NCBI GenBank assembly: GCA_021604765.1
Contig: BQJP01000016.1
Span: forward strand, 1-61,200
Length of the DNA stretch: 61,200 nucleotides
From: Thermodesulfobacteriota bacterium
Lineage (GTDB): Bacteria > Desulfobacterota_D > UBA1144 > Nemesobacterales > UBA2774
Direction of reading: 5' to 3'
Part shown: positions 18,556 through 26,911 of the stretch, piece by piece
Position numbering within the stretch: position 1 is the stretch's first letter
Layout: each line of letters begins with the position of its first letter
Position numbers and translations under genes: made by a program
Notes under the pieces: model-generated
What the model was told of the DNA's origin: nothing
The model's database searches: none
Seen by the model: the letters and a program-made list of their open reading frames with translations, nothing else

Positions 18556-19240
18556 TTGGTTTACACTACTTGGTTTAGATAAATATGACTATATTCTAGG
18601 TTCAATTCTAGTTCTTATACTTTTAGCATTGGCTGGATTGAAAATAAAAAATATCCTTTCAAGTGATGATTCCGTTTTACCTGATGATAAGTTCTCAATA
18701 AGAACAATATTTGAAATTTTAACGATTGATTTTCTATTTGATCTATTCACAAACATGCTTGGATCCAGGGAAAAAGCAAAGCTATATTTCCCTCTCTTAG
18801 GCGGATCATTTTTCTTCATAATGTTTGCAAATTTGCTGGGAATTGTTCCCGGTTTTCTTCCGCCGACAGGTAATTTTAATGTGCCTGTGGCGTGCGGTAT
18901 TGTGATTTTTATAATGTATAACTACTATGGTTTCAAAGAAAACGGTATTGAATATTTGAAGCATTTTGCGGGACCGGTTATTTTCCTTGCCCCATTGATG
19001 TTTATAATTGAGATGATAAGCCACTTTGTGCGCCCGGTATCCTTATCACTAAGGTTGTTTATGAACATTACGGGTGACCATATGGTACTAGGGGTTTTCA
19101 CAAATCTGCTTCATTATATTATCCCCGCTCTTTTTGTGGGGTTAGGAATATTTGTATCTTTACTGCAAGCGTTTATTTTTACTGTTCTTTCTGCTATTTA
19201 TATTTCGCTTGCAACGGCGCATGATGCAGATATTGAATAA
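18542..19240 (+). CDS. atpB: ATP synthase F0 subunit a
   Basis: Subunit a forms the two half-channels that carry ions to and from the c-ring. The 232-residue membrane protein contains the essential arginine in VSLSLRLFMNITGDH (helix 4) and the C-terminal LLQAFIFTVLSAIYISLATAHD helix. It is preceded by two small helper genes and followed by atpE. The b subunit and the F1 genes are not in this window, so the ATP synthase genes are split into at least two loci. Confidence 0.95.
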   Translation: MDHFSWFTLLGLDKYDYILGSILVLILLALAGLKIKNILSSDDSVLPDDKFSIRTIFEILTIDFLFDLFTNMLGSREKAKLYFPLLGGSFFFIMFANLLGIVPGFLPPTGNFNVPVACGIVIFIMYNYYGFKENGIEYLKHFAGPVIFLAPLMFIIEMISHFVRPVSLSLRLFMNITGDHMVLGVFTNLLHYIIPALFVGLGIFVSLLQAFIFTVLSAIYISLATAHDADIE

Positions 19241-19299
19241 AATTAAGAATATAAAGTTATCAAAAAAAACGACCTACTCAACGAAAAGGAGGTAGACAA

Positions 19300-19620
19300 A
19301 TGAAAAAGGCGTTATCATTACTTTCGATATTTGGAGTTGCTATGATTGCAGCTTTTGTTCCAGAATCGGCACATGCTGCTGAGGGTGGAGAATTAACAAA
19401 ACTAGGACTTGCTCTAGGTGCTGGACTTGGAATCGGAATAGCAGCCGGTGTGGCTGGATTGGGTCAGGGACGAGCAACTGCTGCTGCTTTAAGCGGTATT
19501 GCTAGAAATCCTGGTGCTAGCTCGAAGATTCTTACACCAATGATTATTGGTCTTGCTCTTATCGAGTCACTTGTTATTTATGCTCTTCTCATAGCATTCT
19601 TGCTACAAGGAAAAATATAA
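19300..19620 (+). CDS. atpE: ATP synthase F0 subunit c
   Basis: Subunit c forms the rotor ring. At 106 residues it is longer than most because of an N-terminal hydrophobic leader ending AHAAEGG that looks like a cleavable signal peptide. The two helices carry the Gly-rich pattern ([11 protein letters not shown]) and the ion-binding carboxylate Glu89 in [10 protein letters not shown]. Aligned with the Na+-binding c subunit of Ilyobacter, Gln56, Glu89, Ser90 and Tyr94 are in place, but the Thr after Ser is Leu. A very strong Shine-Dalgarno (AAGGAGGT) fits the high copy number of this subunit. Confidence 0.95.
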   Translation: MKKALSLLSIFGVAMIAAFVPESAHAAEGGELTKLGLALGAGLGIGIAAGVAGLGQGRATAAALSGIARNPGASSKILTPMIIGLALIESLVIYALLIAFLLQGKI

Positions 19621-19627
19621 CTACTGC

Positions 19628-19660
19628 TGGGGGAGCGTTATAAAAGACACTCCCCCATTT
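19628..19660 (+). terminator. Terminator-like hairpin after atpE
   Basis: TGGGGGAG (19628-19635) pairs perfectly with CTCCCCCA (19650-19657) across 14 bases. The following T tract is short (TTT), so termination may be incomplete. It marks the end of the F0 gene cluster. Confidence 0.7.
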
Positions 19661-19753
19661 CAGTACTAACCATTTTTCCCCAAGACTAAAACTATTTCAT
19701 TCTGATTATCTTTCACCTTGATAAGGTTGGGGGGTATGGAGGAATGTGTAGTT

Positions 19754-21124
19754 TTAATTTGTATACTCATCCACAGGATAAGTCTTTAATACAACTTTTC
19801 GGGCATCTTCAGAATTGTTGAGCTCTCCTTCTAATTGCGCTTCCTCTATAAAATTGAGTATCTCAGAAAATAACGGTCCAGGTTTATATCCCATTTCAAT
19901 TAATTCATTGCCGCTTAAAAGAGGTGTCGGTTTTATTTCTTCATCTTCAAAATCATTGTATTTCTCCATAATGAAGTTGTAAGCTGCCATTAGACCGTGG
20001 CTAGCTTGGCAATCAGCAAGGTGAAGAGCCATATGCTCTTCAAAGTGCGGCATTCCAATAAATCGCTTTAGCGTGCTTTTTTTCATATTAAATATATCTT
20101 TGAATTTTAGATGGTCCTTTATAAGGGCATAAATAATCTCTATCTGTTTGTTAGAAAACTTGAGCTCCCGGCATATTCTTTTAGACATCTCTGCACCCAG
20201 CTTGTCGTGCCCATTAAATCTGATCCTGTCTGAGACAGAAAAGGTAGGTGGCTTACCAACATCATGCAACAGAGCTCCCATTGCCAATTCAGGGGAGACT
20301 ATTCCATCTTCATTCTCATATAACTTGTCGAGCACAAGACAAGTGTGTATAAAGACGTCTCCTTCCGGATGAAATTCCGGCGGCTGTTCCACACCGTTCA
20401 TTATTTCTACATCCGGGAGTATATATTTGAGTAGCCCACTAATTGATAACATCTTAAGACCATGTCCGGGGTTGCTCTGGCTTACGATCTTGATGATTTC
20501 ATCTCTAATTCTCTCACTGCTTACTTGTGTTATATCTGCAGCTAATTTCTCAATGGCGCGAAAAGTATCTAAATCTAGTTCAAAGTTGTATCTGGAACTA
20601 AATCTAATTGCTCTCATCATACGGAGCTTATCTTCATTAAAACGCTCATAGGGGTTTCCAATTGTTCTAACTATTTTGTTCTTTATATCAGCTATTCCAT
20701 CCACATAATCAATCACTTCTTTTGCCAGAGGGTCATACAACACGCCGTTTATTGTAAAGTCGCGTCTCAGGACGTCTTCTTGCTCCTCAGTGCTATATAT
20801 AACCTTATCCGGATGTCTGCCGTCGCTATAGTTTTGGTCTTTTCTGAACGTCGCTACTTCAAATTGGTATTTCCCTGCAATTACCAGAATTACTCCAAAG
20901 CTAACCCCTATGGGTACCGTATGTGGAAAGATCTCAGACACTTCTTCAGGAGTTGCACTTGTCGTGATATCGTATTCTTTTGGCTCAATCCCAAGTAGTG
21001 TGTCTCTAGCACATCCACCGACACAAAACGCTTTATGCCCTGCATTTCTCAACTCTACAACTACTTCTGTAGCGAAATCCAGAAGCTCGCTTGGGAACGG
21101 TTTTAATTTTTCTACATGTTTCAT
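19754..21124 (-). CDS. tRNA nucleotidyltransferase/poly(A) polymerase with HD domain
   Basis: This class II nucleotidyltransferase either adds or repairs the CCA end of tRNA or polyadenylates RNA. The 456-residue protein has the head motif FCVGGCARDTLLG, the metal-site segment EYDITTSATPEEV, the DYVDG and RRDFTINGV motifs, the neck motif RFNEDKLRMMRAIRF and a C-terminal HD phosphohydrolase domain with LLHDVGKP. The first acidic residue of the metal pair is Glu where Asp is usual. The HD domain points to a CCA-adding enzyme of the E. coli type, but sequence alone does not separate the two activities. Confidence 0.9.
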   Translation of the reverse strand: MKHVEKLKPFPSELLDFATEVVVELRNAGHKAFCVGGCARDTLLGIEPKEYDITTSATPEEVSEIFPHTVPIGVSFGVILVIAGKYQFEVATFRKDQNYSDGRHPDKVIYSTEEQEDVLRRDFTINGVLYDPLAKEVIDYVDGIADIKNKIVRTIGNPYERFNEDKLRMMRAIRFSSRYNFELDLDTFRAIEKLAADITQVSSERIRDEIIKIVSQSNPGHGLKMLSISGLLKYILPDVEIMNGVEQPPEFHPEGDVFIHTCLVLDKLYENEDGIVSPELAMGALLHDVGKPPTFSVSDRIRFNGHDKLGAEMSKRICRELKFSNKQIEIIYALIKDHLKFKDIFNMKKSTLKRFIGMPHFEEHMALHLADCQASHGLMAAYNFIMEKYNDFEDEEIKPTPLLSGNELIEMGYKPGPLFSEILNFIEEAQLEGELNNSEDARKVVLKTYPVDEYTN

Positions 21125-21206
21125 GGTTTCAAATTACCAGTTTTATTGTATATTTTACACGGAATCTGTAAAGAAATATTCAAATCAATATCTATAAGGA
21201 ATTTAT

Positions 21207-22211
21207 ATGAGCGAAAGAACTATCCCCGAGTTAGTTGCAAACAAAGTAAAAGACCATGGAACTCGCCTCCTATTTCAACGCAGAGACGGTTGGAGCTGGA
21301 AACAGATTACTTGGCTTGATTTTGATAGAGAAGTTAAAAATATAGCAAGTTTCTTAATGGATGTCGGGTTTAAGCCCGGTGATAACGCTTTGGTTATATC
21401 GTCTAATAACCTTGACTCAATTGCAGCTCAAATCGCAATTTACCACCTTGGTGGAATTGTTGTACCTATGCCGCAAGAAGAGGGATCAGATAAAATCATC
21501 GAGACAGCAAACAACCTAAAATCCAAAATTGTATTTCTAGAAAAAGAAAGTCTCTTAGAAGAGCTTCTTGAAAGAGAGGGACAGGTTTCAGATGCTGAGA
21601 AAATAATTTTCTTTTCGGATGTTAGAGTTAAACATGAACGAATCATTAATTTCAAATTGGTTCTCAAATCAGGACTTATGAAGAGAAAAAAGCTTCACGA
21701 CGAGCTGACAAAATTATCAGAGAGTGTTAGTCCTGATAGCGTAGCCGCAATGTTTATTAGTGCTGAAGGGAATTTAGTCGAAATTTCGCAAGGAATTATG
21801 GTTGATACATTGTCAGAAGCAACAAAAAAGTATTCTCAGATAGGAATTGAAGATCAATCATTTTCTTACATTACAACAGCAAGCCCATTTTCAATTTTTA
21901 TTAACTATATGACTCTATTGATGGGAACAAGGGCGGCGGTCGCCGAATCCAGGAAGGATTTTTATGATGATATTCTGGAAGTCATGCCAACTATTTTATT
22001 TGAAACCAGTGATGGCTTGGAAGCAATTTATCAAAAATCAATGTCGAGCTTAAATGGAACGTCAAATGAAAAAAAACTTAGAAAAGATCTGGGAGATAGA
22101 ATCAAATATGTATTTACAGATTCTATGCCTAAAAAAGAAGTTGAAAATCTGTTCCTGAGAGCTGGAGTGACTTTCTTAGAAATGCCTGAGTTAGATCATT
22201 TAGCCGATTAG
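21207..22211 (+). CDS. Truncated, degenerate AMP-binding (acyl-CoA synthetase-like) protein
   Basis: The first 130 residues of this 334-residue protein match the N-terminal part of long-chain acyl-CoA synthetases: an RDGWSWKQITW start, a helix like the LxxxGxxxGD segment (FLMDVGFKPGDNALVISSNN), then AIYHLGGIVVPM. The ATP-binding P-loop, normally like YTSGTTGxPKG, is replaced at about 175-190 by FISAEGNLVEISQG. The later YGxTE motif and the whole C-terminal lid domain are absent; family members are about 550-600 residues. The frame is open, with a normal ATG and an AAGGA site, so it may be a functional non-enzymatic relative rather than a pseudogene. It converges with xseA. Confidence 0.75.
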   Translation: MSERTIPELVANKVKDHGTRLLFQRRDGWSWKQITWLDFDREVKNIASFLMDVGFKPGDNALVISSNNLDSIAAQIAIYHLGGIVVPMPQEEGSDKIIETANNLKSKIVFLEKESLLEELLEREGQVSDAEKIIFFSDVRVKHERIINFKLVLKSGLMKRKKLHDELTKLSESVSPDSVAAMFISAEGNLVEISQGIMVDTLSEATKKYSQIGIEDQSFSYITTASPFSIFINYMTLLMGTRAAVAESRKDFYDDILEVMPTILFETSDGLEAIYQKSMSSLNGTSNEKKLRKDLGDRIKYVFTDSMPKKEVENLFLRAGVTFLEMPELDHLAD

Positions 22212-23377
22212 TTCTTAGTTTCCTTTACTGTGCATGTAGCCTGCCCCTTACTAAAACTTATTAAGACTTCATCACCTTTTTTAAGTTTTTTTGAGTCTTT
22301 AACTATATTCTTTTTAGGTAGTTTCTGGGTGATGCTATAGCCTCGGTCTAGGACTTTCAGAGGGCTGAGCGCATCTAAATTCCCGGCAAGGTTTGAGAGT
22401 TCGGAAGATGCGGAATCGAGTATTAGCTGGAAGCTATGCACAAATTCAGTTTGAATTTGATCAACCTCCCTTGCGTATATTTCTATTCGGTTAGTAAGCG
22501 CAAGGGCAATATGCTCTTTCAGATAGACTAGATCTTCCTTGAGCTCAGATTTCTCCCTTACGGCTATCTCAGCTGCCATAGAAGGTGTAGCTGCTCTTAC
22601 ATCAGCTACAAGGTCGGCTATTGTTATATCTATTTCATGCCCAACTGCCGAAATTACAGGGACCGGTGATTTTGCTATCTGTCTTGCAACTCCTTCGTCA
22701 TTGAAAGCCCAGAGGTCTTCTTTGGATCCTCCTCCACGTGCAATTATGATGAGTTCTAGATCCTTAAATTGATACAATTTGCTAAGCGCGCTAACAATGT
22801 CTCCAGGCGCCTCATCTCCTTGCACTCTAGCCGGAGAGATCAATATATCAAGATTGGGAAATCTTCTATCGAGAACCTTTAATATGTCTTTTACTGCTGC
22901 TCCGGTTGGGGATGTAACAATACCAATTTTCTGAGGAAGGTATGGTAATAAGCGTTTTTTGTCTTGATCAAAAAGACCTTCTTTTAAGAGTTTTTCTTTT
23001 AGCTGCTCAAGTGCAAGAGCCTGAGCGCCGACGCCTTTGGGTTCTACATGACGGACATTTACCTGGTAGGAACCCTGTTTCTCGTAAACACTTATCTGCC
23101 CGCATAAAATAACTTCCATGCCGTTTTCAGGCAAAAATTTTATATATTGGTTAGCCCATTTAAAACACACTGCGGATATCTGAGTTTCATTATCTTTTAA
23201 TGAGAAGTACCAGTGACCGCTCGCATAGTTTCCTCTGAAGTTTGAGATCTCACCCACGATCCATATATACTCAAACCCTATATCTTCCTCTATAGTTTGC
23301 TTGATCCTGGCATTGATTTCAGAAACAGTGTAGATCCGGTCGGTTAACAGTTCTTTAAAAGATGTGTGTTCTTCCAT
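22208..23377 (-). CDS. xseA: Exodeoxyribonuclease VII large subunit
   Basis: XseA is the catalytic subunit of exonuclease VII, which degrades single-stranded DNA from both ends. The 389-residue protein has an N-terminal OB-fold (VGEISNFRGNYASGHWYFSL), the catalytic domain with GIVTSPTGAAVKDIL, ARGGGSKEDLWAFNDE and SAVGHEIDITIADLVADVRA, and a shortened C-terminal coiled coil. E. coli XseA has about 456 residues, so the coiled coil is reduced. The small subunit gene xseB is not adjacent. The gene shares four bases with the convergent acyl-CoA-synthetase-like gene. Confidence 0.95.
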   Translation of the reverse strand: MEEHTSFKELLTDRIYTVSEINARIKQTIEEDIGFEYIWIVGEISNFRGNYASGHWYFSLKDNETQISAVCFKWANQYIKFLPENGMEVILCGQISVYEKQGSYQVNVRHVEPKGVGAQALALEQLKEKLLKEGLFDQDKKRLLPYLPQKIGIVTSPTGAAVKDILKVLDRRFPNLDILISPARVQGDEAPGDIVSALSKLYQFKDLELIIIARGGGSKEDLWAFNDEGVARQIAKSPVPVISAVGHEIDITIADLVADVRAATPSMAAEIAVREKSELKEDLVYLKEHIALALTNRIEIYAREVDQIQTEFVHSFQLILDSASSELSNLAGNLDALSPLKVLDRGYSITQKLPKKNIVKDSKKLKKGDEVLISFSKGQATCTVKETKN

Positions 23378-23411
23378 TTCAATAGAAGTATTTTAGATAG
23401 AGTTCATATAG

Positions 23412-23921
23412 TCAAGAATTAGAGTTCTCAAACAACTTTGGATTGCTATCCTTAATAGGGTTTAGAATATTTGAGTCTAACTTAGTTCCAGATAGTGATT
23501 TCACTTCTTCAAACTGTTCTAGAGTGAGTTTTGATGCGCCGGTTAAATCAACGTCTGTGAGGATAGCATCTTGCAGATTGGCTAACTTCATATTCGTATC
23601 TCTTAGGTTAGCCCCTGTGAGATCGGCTTTTCTAAGATGGGCTCCCTCAAGCGAGGCACCTTCCATATTAGTCCCCTTTGAGTTTGATTCCTCCAGGTTG
23701 ATTCCGTATAGAGTGGCATTTCTAAAATTTGCACCCTCTAAATTGCCGCCCCTGCAGAATGCAAGTTTCATATTGGTCCCTTCGAAGTTTGCACCAGCTA
23801 AATCTATGCCAACCAAATTTGCCCAGGCGAGATCGGGCACAATGTCAGGATTTTGAGCCCTCCAGTTATTCCAGTGCTCCACACCTTGTCTAATTGCTTT
23901 TACGTGTTCTTGGTTAGCCAT
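23412..23921 (-). CDS. Pentapeptide repeat protein
   Basis: This 169-residue protein is built of about fifteen tandem A(D/N)LxX pentapeptides between residues 35 and 135, for example LAGANFEGTNMKLAF and LRKADLTGANLRDTN. They fold into a right-handed quadrilateral beta-helix. The first 30 residues are helical and polar. There is no signal peptide, so it is probably cytoplasmic. Known members include DNA-mimic gyrase protectors, but nothing here assigns a target. It is preceded by the small zinc-ribbon gene on the same strand. Confidence 0.85.
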   Translation of the reverse strand: MANQEHVKAIRQGVEHWNNWRAQNPDIVPDLAWANLVGIDLAGANFEGTNMKLAFCRGGNLEGANFRNATLYGINLEESNSKGTNMEGASLEGAHLRKADLTGANLRDTNMKLANLQDAILTDVDLTGASKLTLEQFEEVKSLSGTKLDSNILNPIKDSNPKLFENSNS

Positions 23922-23938
23922 TGTTGTCTTTATAAGAG

Positions 23939-24124
23939 CTATGTTTCTAAGAAAAACTTTATTGCAGAGTAAATAATATATACAGCCATAAGGAAAAAGA
24001 TAATACGTCTAAATAAACCTTTGGTGCCGCCGATTTTTATCCCTATCCTTTCTCCACAGCTTGGACAGGTATCTGTCTTTATACTTATTTCGTATCCGCA
24101 GTTATCACATTTTGTTATTTTCAT
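23939..24124 (-). CDS. Small zinc-ribbon membrane protein
   Basis: This 61-residue protein has a zinc ribbon at its N-terminus, CDNCGYEISIKTDTCPSCG, and one hydrophobic helix near the C-terminus (IIFFLMAVYIIYSAIKFFL). Such zinc-ribbon-plus-helix proteins are common and uncharacterised. It lies 9 bases downstream of the thyX-like gene on the same strand, so it is probably co-transcribed. No clear Shine-Dalgarno is seen. The two Cys pairs make it unlikely to be a chance frame. Confidence 0.65.
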   Translation of the reverse strand: MKITKCDNCGYEISIKTDTCPSCGERIGIKIGGTKGLFRRIIFFLMAVYIIYSAIKFFLET

Positions 24125-24133
24125 GAAATCTAT

Positions 24134-25618
24134 CTAATCGAGTCTTTCAATTGCAGGTTTTACAAGATTAGGGTGATGTTTGCTAATTTCCTCAGCCAGA
24201 ATTCTAGTAATGTTTTTTATATCCCACTGAGCCCCTTCCGACATTCTCAGATTAATCAGATGATAAAGCTCCCATAAATCAAAACTTCCGAGCAGCCTTC
24301 TGTTGTGGGCATTTGTGATTACATAACTTGTTACCTCGGGCAGATTTTCACCAACAAGCTCTTTGTATAAGCTTTCACTTTCAGATACGGATTGTCTTAA
24401 TAAACCTTCAGTGCCAGATTTTTCTACATGAGGGGGTACAGTGATTCCGCTTTGAATTCCAGGCTCTTGTACCAGCCAGTTTACTTTTCTGTGACGCAGT
24501 AACTGGTGCCAGCAAGCTTCGCTTATTACAAACTCCACATCATATTTAACAAGCTTTAGTGCGTTAACAGGATTGTCGAATTTGCCCAATTTTTCTAATG
24601 ATCTTTTTAATACTTCTAATTTTTCTTCAAGATTTTTAGCGTTTATATCTTTCTCAATTTCCCTATAACTTGATGATGAATGTTCAAATAGTATTGCTTT
24701 TACCATTTCATCTATTGCTTCTAATTCTGCATTTGATGAGTTTTTGCCCGTCCAATTGAGAAGGTTTACTTCATAAGATTTATTAGATGTCTCAGATTGG
24801 ATAGCTTCCGTCATTTGTCTAACTAAATTTTTGAGCACCTCTCTTGTATCGGTTATGTACTCATTTTCATTAGCGTATTTTACAAGAGTGGGCACAGAGA
24901 ATCGGACCTCTTCTTTTATCTCCTGGGCTCTTTTTCTTACCTCAGGATAATTACTTGATAAAAGTTTGGATAATGAATCTTCTATTGCTCTTGCGTTCGC
25001 AGTCATTCCCAAATTTGTATAGGTAGCTAGATTAAGTGCGTATCTGGCATCTTCAAAAGCGATCTTTTCAAGTGCTCTATGGTGGATTCGCTCTTCCATT
25101 CCATCGGGCGTCGGTACTGTGTCTTTTAAAAACTCAAACAGTTTGTCATTTAATTCGGAGTATAAGTCATACTGATGGTTATTCAGTTCTATATATTTGC
25201 TCTTTAATGAACTATGTTGATCTAACTCCTCAGGTGTGTAGAAGTCTCCCTTAACTGGGCTCTGGTACCTTTGAGAGTACTCAGTAAAAGACATATATTC
25301 ATTTGATAGCTCAAGCATTGAGGAAAATAGGCGTGAAACCCTCTCTATGCCGACGTGAACAGCCGCGTGTTCGGCAACAGAGGCGTGACCATAATTTAGT
25401 ACCCATTTCTCATGAAATTTTGCCGCTCTTTCTTTTCCAAGCTGCTCTTCTTTTATTACAGTCTCTATATTTTCTCTAAAACCCTTAGGGCTTCTGCTCA
25501 CATAAGCAAAGATTACAGCGACAACCTCTTCAGGGATATTGCTTACAGTATAGATATCTCGATCAGTGTTTGATGCATATTTTGAAACTTCGTCTGAAAT
25601 TGACTTTTCCTGAGCCAT
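24134..25618 (-). CDS. Tandem-domain ThyX-like protein (FAD-dependent thymidylate synthase family)
   Basis: ThyX methylates dUMP to dTMP using FAD and methylene-tetrahydrofolate. A normal ThyX has about 220-250 residues; this protein has 494 and contains two ThyX repeats. Repeat 1 (about 30-245) has NYGHASVAEHAAVHVGIERV and SNEYMSFTEYSQRY (105-118). Repeat 2 (about 285-490) has FEHSSSSYREI and HQLLRHRKVNW with RHR at 375-377. The family signature RHRxxSxxxxSxRY is split: repeat 1 keeps the SxRY end but has SNE in place of RHR, and repeat 2 keeps RHR but loses the Ser/Arg/Tyr end. Since ThyX active sites form between subunits, a fused dimer could still rebuild complete sites. No other thymidylate synthase is seen here. 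Confidence 0.85.
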   Translation of the reverse strand: MAQEKSISDEVSKYASNTDRDIYTVSNIPEEVVAVIFAYVSRSPKGFRENIETVIKEEQLGKERAAKFHEKWVLNYGHASVAEHAAVHVGIERVSRLFSSMLELSNEYMSFTEYSQRYQSPVKGDFYTPEELDQHSSLKSKYIELNNHQYDLYSELNDKLFEFLKDTVPTPDGMEERIHHRALEKIAFEDARYALNLATYTNLGMTANARAIEDSLSKLLSSNYPEVRKRAQEIKEEVRFSVPTLVKYANENEYITDTREVLKNLVRQMTEAIQSETSNKSYEVNLLNWTGKNSSNAELEAIDEMVKAILFEHSSSSYREIEKDINAKNLEEKLEVLKRSLEKLGKFDNPVNALKLVKYDVEFVISEACWHQLLRHRKVNWLVQEPGIQSGITVPPHVEKSGTEGLLRQSVSESESLYKELVGENLPEVTSYVITNAHNRRLLGSFDLWELYHLINLRMSEGAQWDIKNITRILAEEISKHHPNLVKPAIERLD

Positions 25619-25683
25619 TATTTCTCCTTCGATGTTACGTTCAGATAATTATTGCCGACTTATTTTGAATTTTAAAGGGCTAT

Positions 25684-26436
25684 CTAAGTTATAGTAATGC
25701 CTTGTTTGATTTTATCTGCTATATATGTAAGCACCTGTGAGGGTTTGCCGTATATTACAGCATCAACAAAGTCGTCAGCAGGACTTTGATTTTCACTTAT
25801 TATAACTACTTTGGTATCTCTTTCTTTAGCTAAAAAAGGAAAAGAAGCTACAGGTTCATGTTCCAGCGAAGCGCCCACGATAATAAAGAGATCCGCATTA
25901 TGCAGTCTGATCCATGCTTCTCTTGTTTCCCAATGCGGAGGAGGTTGACCAGGAAAAGAAACAGGAGGTTTGAGCTGATCGCTACCACATTCAATACATT
26001 TGGGTATCTCGTCGCCTTTTTCTACTAGGCTTAAAACCTCATCTGTAGAATAGTCCTTTCCGCAACTTGTACATGTTACCCAAAGCATGGAACTGTTTAG
26101 CTCAATTACAGAATTGCTCCCCGCTTTATGATGAAGACCGTCCGTCGCTTGTGTAAAAATACAGTCCAAGCTACCTATCATTTCAAGCTCGGCCAATGCC
26201 AGGTGGGAAGGACTGGGCTCAGCGTTGAAAATGGAAGGATAGATTTCTTTAAGCTTTTTCCAATAATCAGCTCTTACATCTTTGTTCTCACGAAAGTCTC
26301 TAATATGGGGGTTTAAACCGAGCCCTAAATAGTCAGATAGTCCGGACTCAGAAGATAGCTCATCTCCTGTGAGCACGACAATTTTAGTAGACTGTTGAAT
26401 CCACTCTGCTACGGTACCTGCAACGTCCATTTCCAT
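25684..26436 (-). CDS. Sirtuin-like protein lacking key catalytic residues
   Basis: The 250-residue protein has the Sir2 fold layout. VVLTGDELSSESGLSDYLG (21-39) corresponds to the NAD-binding GAGxSxxSGIPDFR region, TQATDGLHHKAG (95-106) to TQNIDxLHxxAG, and two Cys pairs (122/125 and 147/150) form the structural zinc site. The catalytic parts are changed: GAG is GDE, PDFR is SDYL, TQNID is TQATD, and the catalytic His of the ELHG motif is Asn114 in ELNSS. Classical NAD-dependent deacylation is therefore unlikely. It may bind a nucleotide or act as a structural protein. It is transcribed divergently from the DUF971 gene. Confidence 0.82.
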   Translation of the reverse strand: MEMDVAGTVAEWIQQSTKIVVLTGDELSSESGLSDYLGLGLNPHIRDFRENKDVRADYWKKLKEIYPSIFNAEPSPSHLALAELEMIGSLDCIFTQATDGLHHKAGSNSVIELNSSMLWVTCTSCGKDYSTDEVLSLVEKGDEIPKCIECGSDQLKPPVSFPGQPPPHWETREAWIRLHNADLFIIVGASLEHEPVASFPFLAKERDTKVVIISENQSPADDFVDAVIYGKPSQVLTYIADKIKQGITIT

Positions 26437-26567
26437 GTGATATGGATTATACAGTTTTCATCTTAATCACGCAACGAAATATATTAGAATTTCAAACACT
26501 TTCATTCCTCTTATTTCAGAGGCCTTAGATTTAGGTACACTATAGAAAAATTACAAGGGATGAGATC

Positions 26568-26909
26568 TTGAAATATAAACCTAGTGAAACTATTGAATTT
26601 AGCGATACAACATTAATGGTCGTCTGGGAAGACGGTCATGAAAGCCTCTATTTATACGACGACTTAAGACAGGAATGCCCCTGTGCAACCTGTAGGCAGC
26701 TTAGAAAAAACAGTAAGGATGGCAAGCTGCCTTTTAAAAAGACAATACCCCTGAGGGTCAAGTCAGCTAAGTTGGCACCTATCGAAATAGAGCCTATAGG
26801 GCACTATGCTTATAAATTTCACTGGAATGATAAACACGACACAGGAATCTACACATTTGAATTCCTACGCAACTTATGCGCCTGTGAAGAATGTTCAACT
26901 ACCGAGTAA
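26568..26909 (+). CDS. DUF971 domain protein
   Basis: This 113-residue protein matches DUF971, the domain also found at the N-terminus of gamma-butyrobetaine hydroxylase. Visible features are LMVVWEDGHESLYLYDDLRQ, a first Cys pair in ECPCATC and a second in LCACEEC, which may hold zinc or an Fe-S cluster. In many bacteria DUF971 genes sit next to Mrp-type Fe-S carriers; none is adjacent here. The start is TTG at 26568 with AAGGGA a few bases upstream; a nearby ATG at 26560 is closed by a stop within three codons. It converges with the SIMPL gene. Confidence 0.85.
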   Translation: MKYKPSETIEFSDTTLMVVWEDGHESLYLYDDLRQECPCATCRQLRKNSKDGKLPFKKTIPLRVKSAKLAPIEIEPIGHYAYKFHWNDKHDTGIYTFEFLRNLCACEECSTTE

Positions 26910-26911
26910 AC

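Noticed and set aside
23443-23856. 137-residue open frame on the plus strand
   Set aside because: It is antisense to the pentapeptide-repeat gene, whose repeats leave the opposite strand open. No start signals or known motifs.
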